A DNA stretch of 64,000 nucleotides from Merdibacter sp965119685 (lineage in GTDB: Bacteria; Bacillota_I; Bacilli_A; Erysipelotrichales; Erysipelotrichaceae), in contig OZ221971.1 of NCBI GenBank assembly GCA_965119685.1, forward strand, positions 2,604,001 through 2,668,000. Reading direction: 5' to 3'. The translations under genes were made by a program, and so were the position numbers. Of the stretch, positions 1-7,922 are shown one piece after another; within the stretch, counting starts at the first letter, position 1; every line of letters begins with the position of its first letter. The notes under the pieces were generated by a model. It worked only from the letters and a program-made list of their open reading frames with translations, searched no databases and was not told where the DNA came from.

Positions 1-36
1 TGTCAAAACGATAGAGATTTTTGTTTTCCTTTTCAT
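1..36 (-). CDS. Start of a secreted or membrane protein, cut by the window edge
   Basis: Only the first twelve codons are inside the window; they read MKRKTKISIVLT, a basic N-terminus running into a hydrophobic stretch, as in a signal peptide. A good ribosome binding site (AGAGAGGAG) lies about seven bases upstream of the ATG. The start is about 40 bases after the stop of the fused ABC protein on the same strand, so it is probably the next gene of that operon. Function cannot be told from twelve residues. Confidence 0.5.
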   Translation of the reverse strand, partial: MKRKTKISIVLT

Positions 37-76
37 CTTCTTTCTCCTCTCTTTCATCCATCCTTTGCCGATGACA

Positions 77-1918
77 TCATTCCCGCTGTATGCGCAGTGT
101 CGTCTCCGCATAAAAATGTGACAGCGAATAAAACGACAGCAGTGAAACAATAATCAGCACTGCCGAAAACAATCCCGCTCCGCACAACAGCAGCCATCCT
201 TGTCCAAATCCCGCCAAGACGGATATCGACATCCCAAGCGTGCCGCCTGCCGCAAAGCCATTCATCAGCATGCGGATATACGGTGATAAAAACATGCGAA
301 GCAAAGTGTGTATGTCGATACCGTTTATCCACAGCAGTATCCATTCCCACTTGCTGCTCTCAAACAAACGGATGCCTACTGCCATCATCAGCAAGAAACT
401 CAAACCATAAAGCGCTGCGCTCACACATCCATGCACCAGATCATCCAAGCGAATCGTATCATCCATCACATCCATGGCCACAAAGGAATCATTGACACCA
501 TAACCCTCTGATAACAGCTGCTCTTGCATCTTCCTAAGCTCGCTGTACCCCTGTGCCCGCCATGTATACCCGATAAATTGACGAGAGCTGCAAGTCTGCT
601 CATAGAGTGCATGGAGATCCTCATAATATACATAAACAAACGCTTCTCCCTGCTCGGTATATCCGTTTTCCACCCCTCTGTGCAAGACCCCCTCAATGCT
701 TATTGGCAGCTTTACCGTATGTATGCGGACGGTCTTCTTTGTATACTCATATAGATCGATACTTGGCTGCCACGCTCCCTCGTTCAAAAAGGGATATAGG
801 CGATCATAAGCGTCCTTGCTCAAATAGAGGCCATGCGTTTGGGCGCTGTCAAAGTACGATGCCGTTTTATCCGCCAACGCATCCACATCAAAATAAGGTA
901 CCACCTCGATCTCTGCATCCTCATGCAGCACTGCACGGATATATGGATAGCAGTTCTCCTGGTGCGGCAGTGAAAATGGGATGTTCGCTTCCTGTGGGCT
1001 TATCTGATGAGGCGAGGCGCTCACAAACAGCTGTAAATCATAAGGAGCGAGCAGCTGACGCTCTTTCTGTGCCAACCGCTCTTGCAAATATGCAGGCACA
1101 AAGGTACAAAGAAACATCACCACGGCAAACAACAACGTCAGATACCGCTGCAGCTGCAAATACTTCCTTTGCCTGCGCTTTCCATACGCCCCTGCAAATG
1201 TATCCTGATGAAAAGAGAGATGCTGCGCCGGCTGAAGACTCCTTGCCGGCATCCGGTGTGAAGATTCCTTTATTTTCTCAATATGACCCTCCTCAATCTG
1301 CCAGATGCTGTCCGCCATTTCCTTTACTTTTTCACTGTGACTGACCAAGATGACATAACATCCCCGCTCATGCGCCGCTTTTTGCAGGATGCGGCAAATT
1401 GCCTCTTCATGATCGGCATCTAAAGAGGAGGTCGGTTCATCCATAATCAAAATATCCGGCTGTTTTACCAAGGCACAGGCGATAGCCAAGCGCTGACGCT
1501 CTCCCAAAGAAAGGTGCTCTGTCTTTTGCTCTGCCTGTTCCCTGCACAGCCCCACTTCCTCTAACAGCGTGCCGATTTCCTCATCGCTCAACAAGCGTCC
1601 CGCCATCTGTGCATGATCGTATAGACTTTCCTGTACGCTGCAGCGTGGGATCAGTTCCTTTTCCTGCAATACAAAGCCGACATGATAACGGCGGTAATCG
1701 CTTTGTTCCCTTAACGACAGCCGTAATATATCACGCCCCTCATACAGCAGGGTATAGTCTTGATCCTTGCTGAGAGCGGCAATGCGATACAACAGAGAGG
1801 TCTTTCCGCATCCGCTCTTCCCGCACAAAAGCGAGACCTCACAGGGAAAGAAGCACAGCCGGTCAAAGGCGAGCAATTCCCGATCATATGCAATCCTGAC
1901 GTTCTTTAGTTCCAGCAT
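77..1918 (-). CDS. ABC transporter, fused ATPase and permease (second of pair)
   Basis: A 613-residue protein with an ABC ATPase in the first 220 residues and a membrane part after it. The ATPase shows a Walker A (GKSGCGKTS), a signature region (LSLGERQRLAIA) and a Walker B (ILIMDEPTSSLD). After residue 250 there is one membrane segment, an extracellular region of about 200 residues, and several C-terminal membrane segments. This is the MacB/FtsX-like plan with the ATPase at the N-terminus. Its start overlaps the end of the upstream fused ABC gene by 35 bases, so the two are co-translated and may form a heterodimer. Substrate is unknown; peptide or lipid-linked cargo, or a stress-response role, is inference from the family. 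Confidence 0.85.
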   Translation of the reverse strand: MLELKNVRIAYDRELLAFDRLCFFPCEVSLLCGKSGCGKTSLLYRIAALSKDQDYTLLYEGRDILRLSLREQSDYRRYHVGFVLQEKELIPRCSVQESLYDHAQMAGRLLSDEEIGTLLEEVGLCREQAEQKTEHLSLGERQRLAIACALVKQPDILIMDEPTSSLDADHEEAICRILQKAAHERGCYVILVSHSEKVKEMADSIWQIEEGHIEKIKESSHRMPARSLQPAQHLSFHQDTFAGAYGKRRQRKYLQLQRYLTLLFAVVMFLCTFVPAYLQERLAQKERQLLAPYDLQLFVSASPHQISPQEANIPFSLPHQENCYPYIRAVLHEDAEIEVVPYFDVDALADKTASYFDSAQTHGLYLSKDAYDRLYPFLNEGAWQPSIDLYEYTKKTVRIHTVKLPISIEGVLHRGVENGYTEQGEAFVYVYYEDLHALYEQTCSSRQFIGYTWRAQGYSELRKMQEQLLSEGYGVNDSFVAMDVMDDTIRLDDLVHGCVSAALYGLSFLLMMAVGIRLFESSKWEWILLWINGIDIHTLLRMFLSPYIRMLMNGFAAGGTLGMSISVLAGFGQGWLLLCGAGLFSAVLIIVSLLSFYSLSHFYAETTLRIQRE

Positions 1919-4079
1919 GCAGATTCCCTCTTCTCATCATCATCGGAAACAGACAGGTGCACAGAAAGGTAAGCGCCGCCAGCATCAGCACCGCCTGCGG
2001 CGTGATGCGCACATAAGCGATATGAAGCCCGGCAGCGCACAAACGGCACACGAAGAAAACGATGACGGCGACAACACCCTGTATGCGCCATTGCAGCAGA
2101 CATTGACCGAGGAAAAAGCGCCTGCGCTGCCTCTGATTCAGACCCAACACCTTTAGCAGACGTTCTTCCCGCAGACTCACATGGCGTTTTAAATATTGAA
2201 TCGCCAAAGACGGTATGAGCATGGCAGCCAACAGCAACAGGGAAACCACCGTCATCGTATTTGCCAATCCCTCCTCCGCCAGCAGGATCGCTTTCGTATT
2301 CACATAGCGGCTCTCCACCTGAAAACCGCTGTTTTTCAGCTGAGACACCAACCGATCCAAATGGGCTAAATCATCAACGACGATTGAATACGCATTCGGC
2401 TTCCATCGCGTGTTGACGATCGTCTGTTCAATGCCGACGATCTTTTCAGGCGGCGTTTCACTGTATCGCTGCGCGCTGCCGTCCCAGTAGATGGTATACT
2501 GCTTTCGTGTCTGCTGTTTTTCCACATAAGGAAGAAAGGTTTGATAGGGTACATACAGCTGATAGTCAAAGCTCTCTTCCTGCCCCAGCCAGCTGTTTTT
2601 CAGCACGCCGCGAATCGGCAGCCGCACCCGCTCATAGGTGCAGGAAGGCACATTCGCATCGCTTGCTTCCCCTCTCTCATCGCTGACCTGTGCAATCCCG
2701 TCAGAATCATACAGCGGAATCATCATGCTGAACTCCAGATAAGGATCAGCGGGTGTTTGCGAATACAGCGCTTCAAACAGGCGGGGCGAAACATAGACGC
2801 CCTCATCGTGATAGACGCTTTCCACCATAGAGCTGTAATCATAATCATCCATATACGTATGGAAATACAGATGATCGATCTGTGTCTCCTCCTGTGCTTT
2901 TGATGATTCTGACGCCCCTACAGCATCCACTGCCTCCGGCACAGATACCCTGCTTGTGATGGCATCCCGATCGTAAGCGACACACTCACTCACCCTTTTC
3001 TGCAATGCCCTTTGTGCTTCATCACTTTGCGCATTTTCTTTTTCTGCCTGATCCACCGCCAGCGACCATGCGCTCACTTCCACATCAAAGCGGGGAACGA
3101 TGCGTTCGATATCGCCGCATTGCGCCAACTTCTTTAACGACTCCTCCTCCACGGGGTATTCCGACCCGTTAAAAGAAAAGTCAAATCCCTCTGCTATCGG
3201 TTGATAAGCGATGATCTCTCGTATCCCCATCTGCTGTATCTGCTGTGTATGCTGAGCGATGGAGACGTTGTTCATCGAATAAGAAAACGTCAATACGCCG
3301 ACCATCACGCCTATCACCAGCTTCAACAGCTTTTGACGAGGACGCAAATTGCGATGAATACGTTTACCGACCGAAAAAAAACATTGTTCATCGAAGCCGA
3401 CAGGCGTTATCTGCAAAGGGACATTCTCATGAGATGACGTGCGCACACAGTGACATTGTCCCTGCTCGATTTGATACAGGGTATCGCCGATCTCCATGAT
3501 CGAGTGCTCATGCGTTGCGATGATGATAACGGCCTGCCGCTGTTTTGCATAGCGCTTTAACAGATCGATCACGCCCTGTTTATCCTTTTGATCGAGTGCG
3601 GCGGTAGGCTCATCCAGCAAAAGTATCTGCGGCTGTTTCAAAAGCGCCAGATACAGGGCGGCCCTCGTCTTTTCCCCGCCGGAGAGCTGTGCGGGGAACT
3701 TGTCTTGAAACGTATCGACACCGAGCTGCTTTTGAAGCTTCAGCTGCCTGCTTTGCAGACGATACAGCGAGCAGTAAAACTCGATATGCTCCCGTATCCG
3801 CAGGTTTTCGATAAAGAGCGGCGTCTGTTCGACAACCGATACCTTTTGTGATAAGAACCGGCTTTTTTCCTCGTCGCTCAGTGATGAAAGATCTTTATTG
3901 TCGTAATAATAGGCACAGGGGAAGCGAAACAGCAACGCATTGATCAGCGTTGTTTTGCCTGCGCCGCTCGCCCCGCAAAGAACCGTTACCGCACCTGCCA
4001 CCGCCGAAAAATGTGCGTTTTGAAATACCTGATGCTCGCCGAATTTCACATGTAGTCCGCTAATCGTAATCATTTTCAT
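1884..4079 (-). CDS. ABC transporter, fused ATPase and permease (first of pair)
   Basis: A 731-residue fused ABC protein. The ATPase occupies about residues 1-220, with Walker A (GASGAGKTT), signature (LSGGEKTRAAL) and Walker B (ILLLDEPTAALD). A membrane segment near residue 260 is followed by a large extracellular domain of roughly 330 residues and then three or four C-terminal membrane segments, as in MacB/FtsX permeases. The start follows AAAGAGG closely. It is the first gene of a two- or three-gene operon. A perfect 11-base inverted repeat and a decayed small gene lie just upstream. Substrate is unknown; the secreted proteins nearby are possible cargo, but that is only a guess from position. 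Confidence 0.85.
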   Translation of the reverse strand: MKMITISGLHVKFGEHQVFQNAHFSAVAGAVTVLCGASGAGKTTLINALLFRFPCAYYYDNKDLSSLSDEEKSRFLSQKVSVVEQTPLFIENLRIREHIEFYCSLYRLQSRQLKLQKQLGVDTFQDKFPAQLSGGEKTRAALYLALLKQPQILLLDEPTAALDQKDKQGVIDLLKRYAKQRQAVIIIATHEHSIMEIGDTLYQIEQGQCHCVRTSSHENVPLQITPVGFDEQCFFSVGKRIHRNLRPRQKLLKLVIGVMVGVLTFSYSMNNVSIAQHTQQIQQMGIREIIAYQPIAEGFDFSFNGSEYPVEEESLKKLAQCGDIERIVPRFDVEVSAWSLAVDQAEKENAQSDEAQRALQKRVSECVAYDRDAITSRVSVPEAVDAVGASESSKAQEETQIDHLYFHTYMDDYDYSSMVESVYHDEGVYVSPRLFEALYSQTPADPYLEFSMMIPLYDSDGIAQVSDERGEASDANVPSCTYERVRLPIRGVLKNSWLGQEESFDYQLYVPYQTFLPYVEKQQTRKQYTIYWDGSAQRYSETPPEKIVGIEQTIVNTRWKPNAYSIVVDDLAHLDRLVSQLKNSGFQVESRYVNTKAILLAEEGLANTMTVVSLLLLAAMLIPSLAIQYLKRHVSLREERLLKVLGLNQRQRRRFFLGQCLLQWRIQGVVAVIVFFVCRLCAAGLHIAYVRITPQAVLMLAALTFLCTCLFPMMMRRGNLHAGTKERQDCI

Positions 4080-4108
4080 TCATCCTCTTTCCCAGAACAT
4101 GATAATTA

Positions 4109-4136
4109 GGATCTCCCATTGGCATATGGGAGATCC
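4109..4136 (-). promoter_or_regulatory. Perfect hairpin in the leader of the fused ABC operon
   Basis: GGATCTCCCAT and ATGGGAGATCC form 11-base arms around a 6-base loop, 30 bases before the ABC start codon. There is no U-run on the coding side, so it is not a classic terminator. It may be a processing or attenuation hairpin, or the end of the decayed gene before it. Confidence 0.5.
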
Positions 4137-4143
4137 CTCGCTA

Positions 4144-4400
4144 TTAGGACAGCTTCATCGTATTGGTATCAAATATCCAAGTCATTGATTTTGTCGTCGA
4201 AGAGTCAAGGTAATTCTGATTGGTAACCCTGATTCGATAGATGCTTACCGACAAACTCCTTTGTTCATTGTTACGTCAAGTACCGGATGTTTTTAACAGT
4301 TGTCTCAAATCATCAGATACAAGGAAATCCGACAGCTATCCAGTCATCAGCTTTTCCGATTCCCTATGACACAAAAGAAATTTCACCTCCTATTTCCGAC
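4144..4400 (-). pseudogene. Decayed small gene upstream of the ABC pair
   Basis: The last 40 codons before the TAA at 4146-4144 read like real protein (ending in FDTNTMKLS). Further upstream the coding signal moves between frames and is broken by stops, for example GIGKADDWIAVGFPCI followed by two stops and then FETTVKNIRYLT. A good ribosome binding site (AGGAGGTGA) stands at the upstream end near 4390. I read this as a short secreted-protein gene broken by two or more frameshifts. It has no recognised family, and it could also be non-coding leader sequence of the ABC operon. Confidence 0.35.
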
Positions 4401-4427
4401 AAGATTAAGCGCTTTCTCTTTATAAAT

Positions 4428-4456
4428 ATAGTAACAAATGTGTATTCTTTAATCAA
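4428..4456 (-). promoter_or_regulatory. Sigma-A type promoter before the ABC pair
   Basis: On the minus strand TTGATT is followed after 17 bases by TACTAT. It would drive the decayed small gene and the two fused ABC genes. No other good promoter was seen closer to 4079. Confidence 0.5.
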
Positions 4457-4597
4457 TAGTTATTATGTTAAATAAATATAATTTTTAACTAAGTTTGATT
4501 TTCATATTATATTATAAATAAATTGACACAGTATACATCCAATTCATCAGTCTCCTCGTTAATAACATTCACAAAAGACATAACAGCGATCATAAAG

Positions 4598-4665
4598 CGT
4601 AATCAATAAAAAAATCCCGCTTCACCCGGCAACACATTAATCGGCGTCGCCCGCTTCGGCGGGAT
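4598..4665 (-). terminator. Terminator after the secreted-protein cassette
   Basis: On the minus strand TCCCGCC pairs either with the nearby GCGGG (a short CCCGCTTCGGCGGG hairpin) or with the GCGGGA that directly precedes a run of seven Ts. It lies about 55 bases after the stop of the secreted protein at 4720. Confidence 0.65.
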
Positions 4666-4719
4666 ATTCTTCACAATGCAATGATGTTTTAATCTCCCTA
4701 TTCAGGAAGAGCGTCGATG

Positions 4720-5184
4720 CTAAGAGAGTTTCCCGGCAGGACTGCATGTGATGGTAACTGTATAAGGAGTCTCGGCAATGACCTCACTTTGAAGATATTG
4801 CTTCATCACAAAAGTACCGATTGCCTTATTTCCGCTTTTAGACGCGCTTTTATTGGAAACTTTCCAAGTAGAAGCACTGATAGAAACATTGATTTTACTG
4901 GAAGTACAGGTTGCTTTACTGCCGTCATAAGTGAATGTTCCGGTTAGTGTTGCACTCCATAAAACGACTCCGTTTGCATTCTTCTTACTGACTGTTTTAC
5001 TTCCGCTTTTTGTATTCGAGGCGCGCGTAAGAGAAGACTGTTGCTCCAAGGTGATTTCCAGCGTTCCCCCATCTTCCTGTGGAATAACCTCCGTTGAGAT
5101 AATTTCCGTATGCTGTGCATGGATTTCCATAGGCATGACAAGCATCAGCATGCAGACGCTGCAAAAAACAAACAATTTTTTCAT
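4720..5184 (-). CDS. Small secreted protein, unknown family
   Basis: A 154-residue protein with a clear signal peptide (MKKLFVFCSVCMLML, cleavage after about HAQ). The mature part is rich in Ser, Thr and Lys, with alternating hydrophobic residues and the motif GTFTYDGSKATC, which suggests a small beta-sandwich. It has two cysteines (CTS and ITCS) that could form a disulfide. Its ATG overlaps the TGA of the DUF6120 gene (ATGA), so it is translationally coupled as the third gene of a PadR/DUF6120/secreted-protein operon. A decayed copy of its 5' end lies between the two DUF6120 genes. Proteins of this kind occur in gut Bacillota, but I know no function. Confidence 0.75.
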   Translation of the reverse strand: MKKLFVFCSVCMLMLVMPMEIHAQHTEIISTEVIPQEDGGTLEITLEQQSSLTRASNTKSGSKTVSKKNANGVVLWSATLTGTFTYDGSKATCTSSKINVSISASTWKVSNKSASKSGNKAIGTFVMKQYLQSEVIAETPYTVTITCSPAGKLS

Positions 5185-5555
5185 TCAGATACATCCCCTT
5201 TCATTAATACAGTTTCGGTTTCCCGTATGATCTCATCCTTTACCGCATCCAGCGCTTCCCTCAGCGTAATGCAATAACAGATCCAGCAAACAAGCATCGC
5301 AGCACAGACAAATGCCAAAAAGAATTGCAGCATCCGTTTCTTTTTCAGCGAGTCGATGATCTTCTGCGGTTCCATACTCTCATAATAGGATGCCACCGCC
5401 ATCGTAGGCTTCCCGAGCTCTTTGACGATCTCTTCATATTCCGTGGTTTCTTCTACATTTGACAGCAACGATTGAACATAGCGTTTTTCTCTTTTCGTAT
5501 GTATGGGAAATAATCCCAGCAATTCTCTTTGATACCGGCGTTTTCCTGATTTCAT
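5181..5555 (-). CDS. DUF6120-like membrane protein, copy 2
   Basis: The product has a soluble N-terminal part with the FPIHTKREKRYV and KELGKP motifs, and one C-terminal membrane segment (FFLAFVCAAMLVCWICYC). It resembles the HAAS/DUF1700/DUF6120 group, usually encoded beside PadR regulators and thought to control a membrane or secreted partner. I chose the ATG at 5555 because GGAGGGG lies just before it; the TTG upstream is inside that site. It is nearly identical to copy 1 (5850-6215) over the first 70 residues and diverges towards the C-terminus. It ends with an ATGA overlap with the secreted-protein gene. Confidence 0.8.
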   Translation of the reverse strand: MKSGKRRYQRELLGLFPIHTKREKRYVQSLLSNVEETTEYEEIVKELGKPTMAVASYYESMEPQKIIDSLKKKRMLQFFLAFVCAAMLVCWICYCITLREALDAVKDEIIRETETVLMKGDVSE

Positions 5556-5570
5556 TATTCTCCCCTCCAA

Positions 5571-5849
5571 TTTTCATCAATCACCTTTGAGGTAGCCTCC
5601 TCCAGCTGAGATACTTCAAAAGCCAATAAGAAAAAAATTCTCTATTCTCTTTGAAATACCAGCGATACCAGCTCATAAAGACAGAGTTTCCTGCCGCTTT
5701 TTCTGCAATGCGCATGTAAGAGAAGACTGATCCAAGACGATTTTTTGCGGTCCTCATCTCTCTGAACAACCATTTTCACATGCTGTAATCGGGTTGCCGT
5801 AGAGACGACAATCTACAACATGCAGACGCCACATGAAATAAACAGCTTT
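5571..5849 (-). pseudogene. Decayed remains of a secreted-protein gene and a PadR gene
   Basis: The stretch between the two DUF6120 copies aligns at its upstream end (about 5690-5849) with the 5' end of the secreted-protein gene at 4720-5184. Shared sequence includes GGCGTCTGCATG and the GTCTTCTCTTAC stretch, but the start codon is changed to ATA and stops follow. At its downstream end (about 5571-5616) it matches the 3' end of the PadR gene (AGTATCTCAGCTGGAG and AAAATTGGAGGGG). It is the expected junction of a tandem duplication of the cassette. Confidence 0.7.
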
Positions 5850-6215
5850 TTATTCAAGCTCTGTTAATGTAATCTCAGTTTCGTATATGATCTCATCCTT
5901 TACCGTATCCAGTGCTTTCCTCAGCGTAACGCAATAACAGATCGAGCAAATGAGTACCACAGCACAGATAAATGTCAAACAGTATTGCAGCAGCCGTTTC
6001 TTTTTCAGCGAGTCGATGATCTTTTGCGATTCCATACTCTCATAATAGGATGCCACCGCCTGCGTCGGCTTTCCGAGTTCTTTAATGATCTCTTCATATT
6101 CCGCATTTTCTTCTACATTTGACAGCAACGATTGAACATAGCGTTTTTCTCTTTTCGTATGTATAGGAAATAATCCCAGCAATTCTCTTTGATACCGGCG
6201 TTTTCCTGATTTCAT
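5850..6215 (-). CDS. DUF6120-like membrane protein, copy 1
   Basis: A paralogue of the protein at 5181-5555, with the same order: basic N-terminus (MKSGKRRYQREL), FPIHTKREKRYV, KELGKP, then a single C-terminal membrane helix. The ATG at 6215 overlaps the PadR stop as ATGA and is preceded by GGAGGGG, so the longer TTG start at 6230 is not needed. It is probably the membrane partner of the PadR regulator in front of it. The secreted-protein gene that should follow it has decayed. The family link rests on the N-terminal motifs and the PadR neighbour. Confidence 0.8.
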   Translation of the reverse strand: MKSGKRRYQRELLGLFPIHTKREKRYVQSLLSNVEENAEYEEIIKELGKPTQAVASYYESMESQKIIDSLKKKRLLQYCLTFICAVVLICSICYCVTLRKALDTVKDEIIYETEITLTELE

Positions 6216-6547
6216 TGATTTCCCCTCCAATTTTCATCAATCACCTTTGAGATAGCTTTGCTCCAGCTGAGATACTTCGACAATAGCTGTTGCAGGCGCT
6301 CTTCTCCTTTCTTTTCGATGTGATAATACACACGCACTCTGCGATTTTGCACCGACTCCGTAGAACTGATACATTCCTCATCAATCAGACGATAGAGCAC
6401 CGGGTACAGCGTTCCCAGTTTTAAATCAATCACACCATCCGTCATCTTTTTCAATATGCTGACGATCTCATACCCATAGCGATCCCCTTCGTGTAACACG
6501 AGCAAAATCAACATGTCCATCTTAAAAAAGAAATTATCCTTTGCCAT
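6212..6547 (-). CDS. PadR-family transcriptional regulator
   Basis: A 111-residue winged-helix protein with the PadR signature: LILLVLHEGDRYGYEIVSIL at the start, then GTLYPVLYRL in the recognition-helix region, and RVYYHIEKKG in the wing. PadR proteins are small dimeric repressors, often autoregulated and often placed before HAAS/DUF1700-type membrane proteins, as here. The start follows a GGTGGTG site. The AT-rich stretch upstream contains a TATAAT-like -10 with a poor -35, consistent with a regulated promoter. It is the only intact PadR gene of the duplicated cassette. Confidence 0.9.
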   Translation of the reverse strand: MAKDNFFFKMDMLILLVLHEGDRYGYEIVSILKKMTDGVIDLKLGTLYPVLYRLIDEECISSTESVQNRRVRVYYHIEKKGEERLQQLLSKYLSWSKAISKVIDENWRGNQ

Positions 6548-6688
6548 GCACGCACCACCTTTTTATTTATTATATCATAATATGTAGAAAATAAAAATAT
6601 ATATCAGATATTCTGGTAAAACTTGAGTTAATAAACGAAGTCAACATCGATTATTAACACATATACTATTTTTATAAAAATATAATTA

Positions 6689-6717
6689 TTTACAAATTTT
6701 GTTTATGATAATATAAT
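6689..6717 (+). promoter_or_regulatory. Sigma-A type promoter
   Basis: TTTACA and a perfect TATAAT are separated by exactly 17 bases. It faces right, towards the short broken reading frame at 6804 and the secreted protein at 7128. Confidence 0.65.
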
Positions 6718-6803
6718 GGAATAAAGAAGCCTGACTGTTCATGGTCTAATAGGAAAAAGCACTCATGATATATGAGGACTTCTTATAAAAAGAGAGGAGG
6801 TGC

Positions 6804-6949
6804 ATGATGAAAACAGAAAAGGCATACAAAATAGTCGACACTTGACATCTGCCGATTATTGTATCACGGAGATACATAATGCACTCCACCGGTATAAAAT
6901 TGAATACGTGGAATATGTACTTAATTTCTATCACCGAAACAACTATTGA
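6804..6949 (+). pseudogene. Short gene with one frameshift, unknown
   Basis: A strong ribosome binding site (GAGAGGAGG, 6792-6800) precedes ATGATG. The first frame encodes MMKTEKAYKIVDT and then meets TGA at 6843-6845. A second frame takes over at 6845 and encodes about 34 residues (TSADYCITEIHNALHRYK and on, ending FYHRNNY). Both halves look coding, so this is either a small gene with one frameshift or a true 13-residue peptide gene followed by chance sequence. The break is not in a homopolymer. No family is recognised. Confidence 0.35.
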
Positions 6950-7127
6950 TTTTCAACGCAAAGATAGGATAGGAGAAATGGGTTCTGTCACTTTACAGCA
7001 TTCTCTTAATTTGCTGCAGCGATATACCTGATTCAAAAAAATCTTAAAAGGATATAGCAGTCGAATGCAGTCAATCGTTTCTTAATCCCATCATGTCACT
7101 TCACGTAAAGAAAGAGAGGATAATATC

Positions 7128-7913
7128 ATGAAAAAAAGCATCAAATTATTTGCGGCGTTCGTTTCTTTGTTCACCATTTCATCTGTGGCAGTACCATCTC
7201 TAACAGTACATGCGGAAGAAGAGGAAATTTTTGAATCAGATAAAATACCATTTTGGATGCCAAACGATTCAGTCCTACACTATATCGATGACACACATTT
7301 TGTCGTTGAAAACATAACGCTTGATGAAAAGACAAAAAACGAGATTCGCGCAGGCATTGATGATATTCAATCATTAGATGAATCAACTGTTTCTTTCGTT
7401 CCGGGGGCGCCGGAGAAAGGAATCACCATTTATTATTCAGATGAGGGAGAACTCGCTTCCATAAAAAATGCAGATGGCAGTTCTTTTGATAAAACAATCA
7501 TTACAGGAGGATTCTTCAATGAAGAAATTTCTCCTATGGCATCCGATGAACATCAGTTAGCATTATTTGCAAGCTGGGGTAACAACAACAGATTATACAG
7601 AGAGCGCGGAACAGGTATGATTTGGGGTTATGGAAACGCATCAATTTTCTATGACAAAATCGGCGATCATGATAATGTATTAAAAAAGGGAGACTGTGCT
7701 ACCCAGATGAATTATGACAACTGTAAAAGCGGTACGAAAGTAACCGTTACTGTCGGTTCATACTCGCATGAATTCACAAAGAACGATGTAGGCGCCTTGC
7801 CAAACGCGGTTGTTGATATTTGGAAAGACGGCGTGAAATATTTAGGCGGAACGGATAAAGAAATTGCAAATAACAGCTTCTTAAAATCCTGCGGCATGCG
7901 TCATAACAAATAA
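7128..7913 (+). CDS. Secreted protein with C-terminal two-cysteine domain, unknown
   Basis: A 261-residue protein with a signal peptide (MKKSIKLFAAFVSLFTI, cleavage near VHA). An acidic N-terminal half follows, then a compact C-terminal domain from about residue 145, beginning FASWGNNNRLYRERG and ending LKSCGMRHNK. Cysteines in KKGDCATQMNYDNC and at the C-terminus could give disulfides. The start is preceded by AAAGAGAGGA. The lipoprotein gene follows after nine bases, so the two are one transcript. I do not recognise the domain. The bipartite layout (leader-like region plus small disulfide domain) would fit a bacteriocin-like or protease-processed secreted factor, but that is a guess. Confidence 0.75.
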   Translation: MKKSIKLFAAFVSLFTISSVAVPSLTVHAEEEEIFESDKIPFWMPNDSVLHYIDDTHFVVENITLDEKTKNEIRAGIDDIQSLDESTVSFVPGAPEKGITIYYSDEGELASIKNADGSSFDKTIITGGFFNEEISPMASDEHQLALFASWGNNNRLYRERGTGMIWGYGNASIFYDKIGDHDNVLKKGDCATQMNYDNCKSGTKVTVTVGSYSHEFTKNDVGALPNAVVDIWKDGVKYLGGTDKEIANNSFLKSCGMRHNK

Positions 7914-7922
7914 ACATCCCTT

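Noticed and set aside
607..1344. 245-codon open frame on the plus strand
   Set aside because: It lies opposite a clear ABC gene, has the low-complexity His/Pro/Cys composition of an antisense shadow and no ribosome binding site.
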